Below the pieces are notes generated by a model. The model did no database searches. It was not told the origin of the DNA and saw only the letters and a program-made list of their open reading frames with translations. Positions 1 to 5,914 of a DNA stretch of 5,971 nt are shown here, piece by piece. Origin of the DNA: Candidatus Aminicenantota bacterium. Lineage in GTDB: Bacteria; Acidobacteriota; Aminicenantia; Aminicenantales; Saccharicenantaceae. Both the position numbers and the translations under genes were made by a program. Positions within the stretch are counted from its first letter, which is position 1. Every line of letters begins with the position of its first letter. The stretch covers positions 1-5,971 of the forward strand of contig DSDX01000380.1 in the NCBI GenBank assembly GCA_011048485.1, in the 5' to 3' direction.

Positions 1-475
1 CATGCGGCTGGAGAAGCGGGTCTGCGATGACGCGCCGTTCTACGTCCTCGGCCCGCTCGTCACGGACATCGCGCCCGGCTACGACCACATCGTATCGGCC
101 ATCGGGGGGGCCGTGGCCGCGGCGGCGGGGGCGGACTTCCTGTGCTACGTCACGCCCGCGGAACACCTCGGCCTGCCCGGGGACGACGACGTCCGCGACG
201 GGCTCATCGCCTCGAGGATCGCGGCCCACGCGGCCGACATCGTCAAGGGCGTCCCCGGGGCGCGCGGGCGCGACCTGGCCCTGGCCCGGGCCCGCAAGCG
301 CCTCGACTGGGAGACCCAGCGGCGGCTTTCGATCGACCCGGCCCGGTTCGCGGCCGTTAGGAAGCGGCGCAAGACCCGCGGCCGGGCCTGCTCCATGTGC
401 GGGGATTTCTGCGCCATGCGCATTGTCAGCGAGTTCCTCGGCCGCGGCGGAAAGGCCGATGGCGACTGCGCCTAG
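1..475 (+). CDS. thiC: Phosphomethylpyrimidine synthase ThiC, C-terminal part (5' truncated by window edge)
   Basis: This is the C-terminal part of ThiC, the radical-SAM enzyme that rearranges aminoimidazole ribotide into hydroxymethylpyrimidine phosphate in thiamine synthesis. About 157 residues are visible, and the frame is open to the left edge, so the first ATG at base 2 is probably internal. Recognisable family stretches are FYVLGPLVTDIAPGYDHI, the following SAIGGA, and YVTPAEHLGLP. The C-terminal iron-sulfur motif CSMCGDFC has cysteines encoded at 389-391, 398-400 and 410-412. Its spacing is C-x2-C-x3-C, one residue shorter than the C-x2-C-x4-C of the E. coli enzyme. From memory, short-form ThiC of archaea and anaerobes can have this spacing. 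The 3' end overlaps the next gene by 17 bp. ThiC is often controlled by a TPP riboswitch, but that region is outside the window. The family assignment is secure. Confidence 0.95.
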   Translation, partial: MRLEKRVCDDAPFYVLGPLVTDIAPGYDHIVSAIGGAVAAAAGADFLCYVTPAEHLGLPGDDDVRDGLIASRIAAHAADIVKGVPGARGRDLALARARKRLDWETQRRLSIDPARFAAVRKRRKTRGRACSMCGDFCAMRIVSEFLGRGGKADGDCA

Positions 476-1307
476 GGGCCTTCTCTTCGGAACGGCCGGG
501 GTCCCCTTCTCCGCCGCGGACGATTCGACGGTCGCGGGGATCGAGCGCATCAAGGCGATCGGCCTCGATGGCCAGGAGATCGAGTTCGTCCAGGGCGTCA
601 AGATGGGCCTCGAGACCGCGGCCAAGGTCCGGGCCAAGGCGGAGAGCTTGGGCGTCCGGTTGAGCGTCCACGCCCCTTATCACATCAACTTCAACTCCGA
701 GAACCCGGGCATCCGTCTCCAGAGCCGGGAGCGGCTGCTCAAGACGGCCCGCGTCGGGGCGGCCTGCGGCGCCTCGAGCGCCGTCTTCCACGCCGCTTTT
801 TACGGGAAGGACCCGCCCGCGAAGGCCTACGCCGCCGTCAGGTCCGAGCTGGCCGAGGTCCAGTCGATCGTCCGGACCGAGAGGCTGGGCATCGACCTGA
901 GGGTCGAGACGATGGGCAAGCGGTCGCAGTTCGGCTCGCTCGACGAGGTCCTGTCGCTCTGCCGCGACGTCGACGGCCTCAAGCCCTGCCTCGACTTCGC
1001 CCACCTCTACGCTCGCGAGGGCAGGGTCAACGGCTACCGCCAGTTCGAGCGGGTCCTGGCCAAGGTGGCGCGCAAACTCGGGGCGCGCGCGCTGCGGGAC
1101 GCCCATATCCACATCGCCGGGATCCATTTCGGGGACAAGGGCGAGATCAAGCATCTCGATCTCGAGGAGACGGAATTTCGCACCGACGAATGGCTTCAGG
1201 TTTTGCGCGACCTCGGCGTCGAGGGCCTAGTCATCTGCGAGAGCCCGAACCTCGAGGCCGACGCGGTCATGCTTAAAAAGCTCTATCAGGCTCAGGGCGC
1301 GGATTAG
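459..1307 (+). CDS. Endonuclease IV-like (AP endonuclease family 2) TIM-barrel protein, archaeal-type
   Basis: A 282-residue predicted metal-dependent TIM-barrel protein of the endonuclease IV/xylose isomerase-like superfamily. True endonuclease IV cleaves DNA 5' of abasic sites in base-excision repair. The start at ATG 459 is chosen because LLFGTAGVP, the usual N-terminus of this subgroup, follows at once; the longer open frame upstream is a shadow of thiC. Likely metal-ligand equivalents are H71 (in SVHAPYH), H111 (VFHAAFYG), E150 (RVETMGK), D179 and H182 (LDFAHLY), H216 or H218 (AHIHIAGIHFG), H232 (GEIKHLDL) and E261 (VICESPN). The usual Asp two residues before the late His is not present: the run reads E-I-K-H, which I recall in archaeal-type members. 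The gene overlaps thiC by 17 bp, with a weak GGAAAGG ribosome site, and is probably cotranscribed with it. The superfamily is clear; AP-endonuclease activity is inferred, and a sugar-isomerase-like role is the main alternative. Confidence 0.85.
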   Translation: MATAPRGLLFGTAGVPFSAADDSTVAGIERIKAIGLDGQEIEFVQGVKMGLETAAKVRAKAESLGVRLSVHAPYHINFNSENPGIRLQSRERLLKTARVGAACGASSAVFHAAFYGKDPPAKAYAAVRSELAEVQSIVRTERLGIDLRVETMGKRSQFGSLDEVLSLCRDVDGLKPCLDFAHLYAREGRVNGYRQFERVLAKVARKLGARALRDAHIHIAGIHFGDKGEIKHLDLEETEFRTDEWLQVLRDLGVEGLVICESPNLEADAVMLKKLYQAQGAD

Positions 1308-1317
1308 GATCGGGTTC

Positions 1318-1325
1318 AAGGAGGT
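1318..1325 (+). promoter_or_regulatory. Strong Shine-Dalgarno site of the zinc metallopeptidase gene
   Basis: AAGGAGGT lies 5 bases upstream of ATG 1331, in the 23-bp gap after the endonuclease IV-like gene. It is close to a perfect anti-16S match and fixes the start of the metallopeptidase. I see no promoter in this gap, so the gene is probably expressed from the upstream transcript. Confidence 0.85.
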
Positions 1326-1330
1326 TACCC

Positions 1331-2188
1331 ATGAAATGGCGGGGAAGACGGCAAAGCACGAACGTCGAGGACCGGCGCGGCACGGGCGGCCGCGGGCTGG
1401 CGGTCGGAGGCGGCATCGGCGGATTGGGGATCGTCATCGCGATCATCTATGTCCTGCTCGGAGGCGATCCCGGGGACATGACGCCGTCCCTGCAGGTCGA
1501 CCAACCCTACGCGGCGGGCGCCGGCCAGCCGCTGACCGAACACGACACGGAGCTGGGCGAGTTCATCGCCACCGTCCTGGCCAGCGTCGAGGACGTCTGG
1601 CGGGCCCGGTTCCAGGAGATGGGCGCGACCTACGTCGAGCCCAAGCTGGTGCTCTTCTCGGGCGCGGTCGAATCGGCCTGCGGCTACGCCGGCTCGTCCG
1701 TGGGACCGTTCTATTGCCCCGGCGACTCGAAGGTCTACATCGACCTCGCTTTCCTCGAGGACATGCAGCGGCGGCTCGGCGCTCAAGGGGATTTCGCCAT
1801 GGCCTACGTCCTGGCCCACGAGGTCGGCCACCACGTCCAGAACCTGCTCGGGATCAACGACCAGGTCATGGCCCGGCGGGGCCGGGTGAGCGAAAGGGAG
1901 TTCAACCAGCTCATGGTCCGCATGGAGCTCCAGGCCGATTTCCTGGCCGGCGTCTGGGCCCACTACGCCAACCTGGAACAGGGTTTCCTCGAGCCGGGCG
2001 ACATCGAGGAGGGGATCAACGCGGCCGGGGCCGTCGGCGACGACCGCATCCAGCGGCGGACCCAGGGCTACGTCGTCCCGGACTCGTTCACCCACGGCAC
2101 GTCCGAGCAGCGGGCCCGCTGGTTCAGGAAGGGCCTGCAGACGGGCGACATCCGCCAGGGCGACACCTTCAACGCCGCCGTCCTTTAA
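1331..2188 (+). CDS. Neutral zinc metallopeptidase, YpfJ family, membrane-anchored
   Basis: A 285-residue protein of the putative neutral zinc metallopeptidase family (YpfJ/KPN_02809 type). The N-terminus is basic (MKWRGRRQS) and carries the arginine-rich start typical of the family. One Gly/Ile-rich membrane segment follows at about residues 24-43, so the catalytic domain is probably outside the cytoplasmic membrane. The zinc-binding motif is HEVGH at 163-167, with E164 as the predicted catalytic base. ELQAD at 199-203 supplies the probable third, gluzincin-like ligand E199. Other family hallmarks are the ESACGYA...VGPFYCP block with C117 and C129, and the late SFTHGTSEQRARWF block at 252-265. 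Length is normal for the family and nothing appears truncated. The physiological substrate is unknown for this family. It follows the endonuclease-like gene by 23 bp, and their cotranscription gives no obvious functional link. Confidence 0.92.
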   Translation: MKWRGRRQSTNVEDRRGTGGRGLAVGGGIGGLGIVIAIIYVLLGGDPGDMTPSLQVDQPYAAGAGQPLTEHDTELGEFIATVLASVEDVWRARFQEMGATYVEPKLVLFSGAVESACGYAGSSVGPFYCPGDSKVYIDLAFLEDMQRRLGAQGDFAMAYVLAHEVGHHVQNLLGINDQVMARRGRVSEREFNQLMVRMELQADFLAGVWAHYANLEQGFLEPGDIEEGINAAGAVGDDRIQRRTQGYVVPDSFTHGTSEQRARWFRKGLQTGDIRQGDTFNAAVL

Positions 2189-2224
2189 GGAAGGCGCCGC
2201 AGACAGGACGTGTCCCGATTCCGT

Positions 2225-2254
2225 TTGACCCCCTTGCCGAGGCGGGCATATAAT
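2225..2254 (+). promoter_or_regulatory. Sigma-70-type promoter of the por operon
   Basis: A -35 box TTGACC (2225-2230) and a perfect -10 box TATAAT (2249-2254) are separated by 18 bp, in the 98-bp gap before the gamma-subunit gene. Transcription would start near 2261, giving a leader of about 25 bases with AAGGAG at 2275-2280 before ATG 2287. The A+T-rich patch stands out in this GC-rich DNA. No clear operator or terminator is seen in the rest of the gap. Confidence 0.75.
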
Positions 2255-2286
2255 AAGCCCTCATTTTCACCGATAAGGAGAGGCCT

Positions 2287-2829
2287 ATGGTCGAAATCCG
2301 TTTCCACGGCCGCGGCGGTCAGGGGACCGTCGTCGCTTCCAAGATCCTGGCCGACGCCATCGCCAAGGAGGACAAGTGGGTCCAGGCCTACCCGGAGTTC
2401 GGCGTCGAGCGGCGCGGCTCGCCCGTTGTCGCCTTCATCCGCATCAATGACAAGCCCATCTACGACAAGAGCCGCATCTACGCCCCCGACCACGTCGTCG
2501 TCGTCGACCCCACCCTGGTCGAGGCCATCGACATCACCGAGGGCCTCAAGCCGGGCGGGATGATCATCATCAACAGTGATCGCCGTCCCGAGGACCTGCC
2601 CTTCCACGGCAAGTTCGAGGTCCGGACGATCAACGCCACGGCCATCGCCGTCAAGCACAAGCTGGGCAGCCTGGCCGCGCCCATCGTCAACACGGCCATC
2701 GCCGGGGCGGTCATCAAGATCCTGGGCCTGGCCAAGCCCGAGTCCCTGGCCACGGCCATCCGGGACGGCATCGCCATCAAGCCCGATGACAACATCAAGG
2801 CGGCCCGGGAAGCCTACGAGATGGCCTGA
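2287..2829 (+). CDS. porG: 2-oxoacid (pyruvate):ferredoxin oxidoreductase, gamma subunit
   Basis: A 180-residue gamma subunit of the heterotetrameric 2-oxoacid:ferredoxin oxidoreductase. The complex oxidatively decarboxylates a 2-oxoacid with coenzyme A, giving acyl-CoA, CO2 and reduced ferredoxin in the cytoplasm. The N-terminal glycine-rich signature HGRGGQGT (7-14) and the block YPEFGVERRGSPV (35-47) are diagnostic of the gamma domain. The VNTAIAGA stretch near 134-141 and the C-terminal helix are also family-like. Length matches stand-alone gamma subunits (about 180-190 residues). The start is supported by AAGGAG at 2275-2280. It is the first gene of the gamma-delta-alpha-beta operon, the order I recall for Thermotoga por. 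Gamma subunits can be shared between pyruvate and branched-chain enzymes in some archaea, so the substrate is inferred from the whole set. Confidence 0.93.
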   Translation: MVEIRFHGRGGQGTVVASKILADAIAKEDKWVQAYPEFGVERRGSPVVAFIRINDKPIYDKSRIYAPDHVVVVDPTLVEAIDITEGLKPGGMIIINSDRRPEDLPFHGKFEVRTINATAIAVKHKLGSLAAPIVNTAIAGAVIKILGLAKPESLATAIRDGIAIKPDDNIKAAREAYEMA

Positions 2830-2841
2830 GGGAGAGGACGC

Positions 2842-3138
2842 ATGAGACCCAAGAAAGCCAAGAAGATCGTCTTCAAGTCGGCCGAGGAGATGCCGATCAT
2901 GATCTGCTCGGTCGGCGACCAGACCCACAACCTGACCGGGGCCTGGCGGAACATCCGCCCGGAGATCGACCTCTCCAAGTGCATCAAGTGCGGCATCTGC
3001 TGGAAGTTCTGCCCCGAGCCGTCGATCGACGTCGTCGACGAGTGGCCGGTCGTCGATTACGACTACTGCAAGGGCTGCGGCATCTGCGCCGAGGAATGCC
3101 CGGCCAAGTGCATCGTCATGGTGGAGGAGCGGAGATGA
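2842..3138 (+). CDS. porD: 2-oxoacid (pyruvate):ferredoxin oxidoreductase, delta subunit (2x[4Fe-4S] ferredoxin-like)
   Basis: A 98-residue ferredoxin-like subunit that carries electrons from the catalytic centre to external ferredoxin. The N-terminal stretch TGAWRNIRPEID (32-43) is typical of PorD, in which a TG(S/A)WR motif precedes the clusters. Two bacterial-ferredoxin motifs follow: C47-x2-C50-x2-C53-x3-C57-P and C76-x2-C79-x2-C82-x3-C86-P. In this family each is expected to hold one [4Fe-4S] cluster by exchanging the fourth cysteine. C22 and C90 are extra and not expected to be ligands. The gene starts 12 bp after the gamma stop, with GGGAGAGGA at 2830-2838 as ribosome site. Its TGA overlaps the alpha-subunit ATG in an ATGA junction. 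Confidence 0.94.
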   Translation: MRPKKAKKIVFKSAEEMPIMICSVGDQTHNLTGAWRNIRPEIDLSKCIKCGICWKFCPEPSIDVVDEWPVVDYDYCKGCGICAEECPAKCIVMVEERR

Positions 3139-4289
3139 AAAAAGTCATCATGGGGAACCACGCGCTGTCCTACGGCGCGATGCTGGCCCGGTCCCAGGTC
3201 ATCTCCGCCTACCCCATAACGCCCCAGACCCAGGTCGTCGAGCTCCTCTCGGAGATGTGCGCCGACGGCTCCCTCGACGCCCGGTTCATCAAGGTCGAGT
3301 CGGAGCACTCGGCCATGGCCTCCTGCATCGGCGCGTCGGTCGCCGGGGCCCGGGCCTTCACGGCCACGTCGGCCCAGGGCCTGGCCCTCATGCACGAGAT
3401 GCTCCACTGGGCCGCCGGCGGGCGCCATCCCATCGTCATGGGCAACATCAACCGGGCCATGGCCCCGGGCTGGTCGATCTGGACCGACCAGAACGACAGC
3501 CTGTCCCAGCGGGACACGGGCTGGATGCAGTTTTACTGCTCTTCCAACCAGGAGGTCGTAGACACGGTCATCCAAGGCTTCAAGGTCGCGGAGAGGCTGA
3601 TGATCCCGGCCATGGTCGTCCTGGACGCCTTTGCGCTGTCCCATACCTACGAGGTGGTCGACGTCCCCGACCAGAAGCTGGTCGACGAGTTCCTGCCGCC
3701 GTTCAAGCCCGAGATCCGGCTGACCCCGGCCGATCCGAGGGCCTTCGGGGGCCTGACCGGCTCGGACCACTACATGGAGCTCCGCTATCTCCTCCAGAGG
3801 GAAATGGAGAAGGCGCCGGCCCTCATCGAGGAGACCGGCCGCGAATACGAGAAGCTCTTCGGGCGCTACCTGGGGCTCGTCGATCCTTACAGATGCGACG
3901 ACGCCGAGCTCGTCTTCGTCACCTCGGGCACGGCGGGCTTCACGGCCCGCGTCGCCGTCGACGAGCTGCGCGCCTCGGGCGTCAGGGCCGGCAACCTGCG
4001 CGTCAAGGTCTTCCGGCCCTTCCCCTTCGACCGGGTCCGCGAGGTCCTGGCCAAGGTCAAGAGGGCGGCCGTCGTCGACCGGAATTGCTCCTACGGCGCG
4101 GGCGGCATCTTCTACCAGGAAGTCAAGTCGGCGCTCTACGGCCGTCCTGGCATGCCGCCGCTCTTCGGCTACATCGCCGGGCTGGGCGGCCGCGACATCA
4201 TGGTCGACTCGTTCAAGGAGATCGCGGCGGACGCGATGTCCAAGGATAGGGCCGAGCAGGAGATCGTCTGGATCGGAGTCAAGAAATGA
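3135..4289 (+). CDS. porA: 2-oxoacid (pyruvate):ferredoxin oxidoreductase, alpha subunit
   Basis: A 384-residue alpha subunit, which with beta forms the thiamine-diphosphate active site. The substrate-contact motif YPITPQT is at 26-32. The block VESEHSAMA (54-62) contains E57, the probable glutamate that activates the cofactor aminopyrimidine ring. TATSAQGL at 76-83 is also conserved, and residues from about 255 onward form the second (transketolase C-terminal-like) domain. I chose ATG 3135 over the longer open frame upstream because GGAGGAG at 3123-3129 sits 5 bases before it, the overlap with porD is an ATGA junction, and the protein then begins at the family's usual point. Length fits PorA of four-subunit enzymes (about 380-400). 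The overlapping stop/start pairs on both sides suggest coupled translation for equal subunit supply. Pyruvate is the likely substrate; 2-oxoisovalerate or another 2-oxoacid cannot be excluded. Confidence 0.94.
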   Translation: MKKVIMGNHALSYGAMLARSQVISAYPITPQTQVVELLSEMCADGSLDARFIKVESEHSAMASCIGASVAGARAFTATSAQGLALMHEMLHWAAGGRHPIVMGNINRAMAPGWSIWTDQNDSLSQRDTGWMQFYCSSNQEVVDTVIQGFKVAERLMIPAMVVLDAFALSHTYEVVDVPDQKLVDEFLPPFKPEIRLTPADPRAFGGLTGSDHYMELRYLLQREMEKAPALIEETGREYEKLFGRYLGLVDPYRCDDAELVFVTSGTAGFTARVAVDELRASGVRAGNLRVKVFRPFPFDRVREVLAKVKRAAVVDRNCSYGAGGIFYQEVKSALYGRPGMPPLFGYIAGLGGRDIMVDSFKEIAADAMSKDRAEQEIVWIGVKK

Positions 4290-5194
4290 GCCAAGACACG
4301 AAGAAAGAGAAGAAGTTCACCATGACTCTGCCGCCCGAAGAGCTGATGGCTTGCGGCCATCTGGCCTGCCAGGGCTGCGGGGCGACGCTGGCCATGCGCT
4401 ACATGCTCAAGGGCCTCGGCCAGAAGACGGCCCTGTGCATCCCGGCCTGCTGTTGGGCCGTCATCGACGGGCCCTATCCCTACTCGTCCCTGGACGTGCC
4501 GATCTACCACTGCGCCTTCGAGACGGCCGCGTCGACTGCGACCGGCGTCAAGGCCGGCCTGGAGATGGCAGGCGACCCGGAAACGACGGTCGTCGCCTGG
4601 GCCGGCGACGGGGGCACCTTCGACATCGGCATCCAGGCCCTATCCGGGGCGGCCGAGCGCAACGACGACATCATCTACGTCTGCTACGACAACGAGGCCT
4701 ATATGAACACGGGCATCCAGCGCTCGTCGGCGACCCCCTACGGGGCCTGGACGACGACGACGCCGGTCAAGCACTTCAAGAACCGGCCGAAGAAGGACAT
4801 CGTGGCCATCCTGGCCGCCCACCGCATCCCCTACATCGCCACGGCCAGCGTCTCCCACCCGGAGGACTTCGTCCGGAAGGTCAAGAAGGCCAAGGCCATC
4901 AAGGGGACGCGATTCTTCCACGTCTACGCGCCGTGCCCGACGGGGTGGAAGAGCCGGCCCGAGGACAGCGTCAAGTTGGCCCGCATGGCCGTGCAGAACG
5001 GGCTCTTCCCCCTGTACGAGATCGAGGACGGCGAGAAGTACACTCTAAACCTGAAGCTCAAGGACAAGAAACCGGTCGAGGACTACCTGCGCCTCCAGGG
5101 CCGGTTCCGCCACCTGTCGCCGGAGGCGATCGCGGAGATCCAGGCCGAGATCGACGTCCGTTGGGCGCGCCTGCTCAAGCACGTCGAGGCCTGA
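4286..5194 (+). CDS. porB: 2-oxoacid (pyruvate):ferredoxin oxidoreductase, beta subunit (TPP-binding)
   Basis: A 302-residue beta subunit that binds thiamine diphosphate, Mg2+ and one [4Fe-4S] cluster. GHLACQGCGA holds C28 and C31; with C56 and C217 (APCPTGW) these match the four cluster ligands of the family. The TPP/Mg2+ motif runs from GDGGTFDIG (107-115, D108) to the asparagine-bearing YDNEAYMNTG (134-143). PYPYSSLDVP and FETAASTATGVKAG are further family blocks. Cysteines 55 and 56 are adjacent, where related proteins usually have Gly-Cys. The ATG overlaps the alpha stop (ATGA), with GGAG at 4275-4278; an alternative start at residue 13 (base 4322) would remove only a lysine-rich lead. 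The C-terminus ends in a helix typical of PorB. It is the last gene of the operon; downstream is a hairpin-bearing gap. Confidence 0.95.
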   Translation: MSQDTKKEKKFTMTLPPEELMACGHLACQGCGATLAMRYMLKGLGQKTALCIPACCWAVIDGPYPYSSLDVPIYHCAFETAASTATGVKAGLEMAGDPETTVVAWAGDGGTFDIGIQALSGAAERNDDIIYVCYDNEAYMNTGIQRSSATPYGAWTTTTPVKHFKNRPKKDIVAILAAHRIPYIATASVSHPEDFVRKVKKAKAIKGTRFFHVYAPCPTGWKSRPEDSVKLARMAVQNGLFPLYEIEDGEKYTLNLKLKDKKPVEDYLRLQGRFRHLSPEAIAEIQAEIDVRWARLLKHVEA

Positions 5195-5196
5195 GT

Positions 5197-5212
5197 TCCG
5201 ACAGGGGTCGGA
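5197..5212 (+). terminator. Small hairpin just after porB, possible weak terminator
   Basis: TCCGAC (5197-5202) and GTCGGA (5207-5212) form a perfect 6-bp stem with a 4-base AGGG loop, starting two bases after the porB stop. There is no T-tract after it, so intrinsic termination is doubtful. It could instead stabilise the 3' end of the por mRNA. A second, 5-bp hairpin (GCGGG 5237-5241 / CCCGC 5246-5250) lies further down and also lacks a T-tract. Confidence 0.3.
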
Positions 5213-5260
5213 GCGGCCAGGCTCGGCGTCTTCGCGGCGGGATCTCCCGCTCGCCTCGAC

Positions 5261-5289
5261 TTGCCCGCGTGCGGCCATTCCCCTATAAT
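5261..5289 (+). promoter_or_regulatory. Sigma-70-type promoter of the thioredoxin-fold gene
   Basis: A -35 box TTGCCC (5261-5266) and a perfect -10 box TATAAT (5284-5289) are separated by the optimal 17 bp. Transcription should begin near 5296, about 30 bases before the ATG at 5328, and AAGGAG at 5316-5321 gives a good ribosome site. This makes the downstream gene an independent unit from the por operon. Confidence 0.75.
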
Positions 5290-5295
5290 TGATAT

Positions 5296-5306
5296 CGACT
5301 TAGTCG
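5296..5306. repeat. Short palindrome at predicted transcription start of the thioredoxin-fold gene
   Basis: CGACT-T-AGTCG is an 11-base perfect inverted repeat with a single central base, lying over the predicted +1 region just after the -10 box. It could be an operator half-site pair or a small 5'-leader hairpin. Chance cannot be excluded, since the arms are only 5 bp. Confidence 0.3.
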
Positions 5307-5327
5307 GAAATACTCAAGGAGACGCCC

Positions 5328-5834
5328 ATGATCCGGTTCGTTCGGAGCCTTCTGATCACAACGCTCGCCCTGGCGGCCGCCGGGGCCGCGTCCGCATGCG
5401 CCCAACCCCAGAACGGGGCCGAGACCGGCCCCGCCCCTGACTTCGCCATCCAGGACCTGGCCGGGAATTCGCTGACCCTGGCTGACTACAAGGGCAAGGT
5501 CCTGGTCGTCAACTTCTGGGCGACCTGGTGCCAGCCCTGCCGCGTCGAGATCCCCGATTTCATCGATGCCTACCGGGAGCTCAAGGCCGAAGGCCTCGAA
5601 ATCCTGGGCCTCTCGGTCGACCGGATGACCGGCCCGGCCCTGCTCGAATGGACGCGCGGGATCGGCGTCAATTACCCGGTCGCCCTGGCCACGCCCCAGA
5701 TCATTGGGGCCTACGAGCCGGGCCAATACATCCCGGCCACGATCATCGTCGACCGCAAGGGCGTCATCCGGTACCGCCATGTGGGCACCATGACCAAGGA
5801 CGTCCTCGTGCGCCTCTTCAATCAGTATCGCTAA
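5328..5834 (+). CDS. TlpA/ResA-type thiol-disulfide oxidoreductase, exported (possible lipoprotein)
   Basis: A 168-residue thioredoxin-fold protein of the TlpA/ResA/AhpC-TSA group, which reduces or exchanges disulfides outside the cytoplasm, for example in cytochrome c maturation or protein folding. The N-terminus has R3/R6 and a hydrophobic stretch at about 7-22, then ASAC with C24. This fits the relaxed lipobox, so cleavage before C24 as a lipoprotein is possible. An ordinary signal-peptidase site after ACA (residue 25) is the alternative. PDFAIQDLAGN (37-47) opens the mature domain. The active site is WCQPC (W67, C68, C71) in NFWATWCQPC, followed by the E-x-P of CRVEIP (E74, P76). The cis-proline is P136 in YIPATIIVD. 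Length is normal for a single-domain TlpA. Its own promoter and AAGGAG site (5316-5321) define the start. The gene looks intact, although an insertion sequence begins just after its stop. The client protein is unknown. Confidence 0.9.
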   Translation: MIRFVRSLLITTLALAAAGAASACAQPQNGAETGPAPDFAIQDLAGNSLTLADYKGKVLVVNFWATWCQPCRVEIPDFIDAYRELKAEGLEILGLSVDRMTGPALLEWTRGIGVNYPVALATPQIIGAYEPGQYIPATIIVDRKGVIRYRHVGTMTKDVLVRLFNQYR

Positions 5835-5852
5835 GATCAGAGGGGGTCAAAC

Positions 5853-5914
5853 CTACCTGGTTCTCTTCCATTTACTGTGGGTGGCTGAAGGTTAACCGAC
5901 CTGCCACCAGGTAG
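5853..5914. repeat. 9-bp perfect inverted repeat near the IS end
   Basis: CTACCTGGT (5853-5861) and ACCAGGTAG (5906-5914) are perfect inverted copies 44 bases apart, flanking the transposase stop codon. A nested 6-bp repeat, GGTGGC (5880-5885) / GCCACC (5903-5908), shares bases with it, so the two stems would be mutually exclusive. This could be a subterminal transposase-binding or transcription-blocking structure of the element, or a chance pairing. Confidence 0.4.

Noticed and set aside
27..458. N-terminal extension of the endonuclease IV-like protein
   Set aside because: The extension is Arg/Pro/Ser-rich and is thiC read in another frame; the family's N-terminus begins right after ATG 459.
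1325..2095. Long - strand open frame (256 codons) opposite the zinc metallopeptidase
   Set aside because: The + strand frame has HEVGH and the other family blocks with a strong ribosome site, while the antisense frame has low-complexity composition and no motif.
2206..2215. GGAC-GT-GTCC as a terminator after the metallopeptidase gene
   Set aside because: Only a 4-bp stem with a 2-base loop and no T-tract, so it is unlikely to terminate transcription.
2493..2507. GTC-repeat run as a tandem repeat
   Set aside because: It encodes the valine/aspartate strand of PorG in frame and reflects GTC codon preference.
2185..2928. Long - strand open frame (247 codons) opposite the por promoter, porG and the start of porD
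   Set aside because: It is rich in Asp, Gly, Leu and Val with no recognisable motif, as expected for the antisense of GC-rich genes. The + strand genes here are unambiguous family members.
2979..3134. N-terminal extension of PorA
   Set aside because: It is porD read out of frame; the ATGA junction and GGAGGAG site fix the start at 3135.
3063..3770. Long - strand open frame opposite porD/porA
   Set aside because: Composition-driven shadow; the + strand carries two conserved oxidoreductase subunits throughout.
5283..5780. - strand open frame opposite the thioredoxin-fold gene
   Set aside because: No motif or ribosome site, and it would cover the promoter; the + strand frame has WCQPC and the cis-proline.
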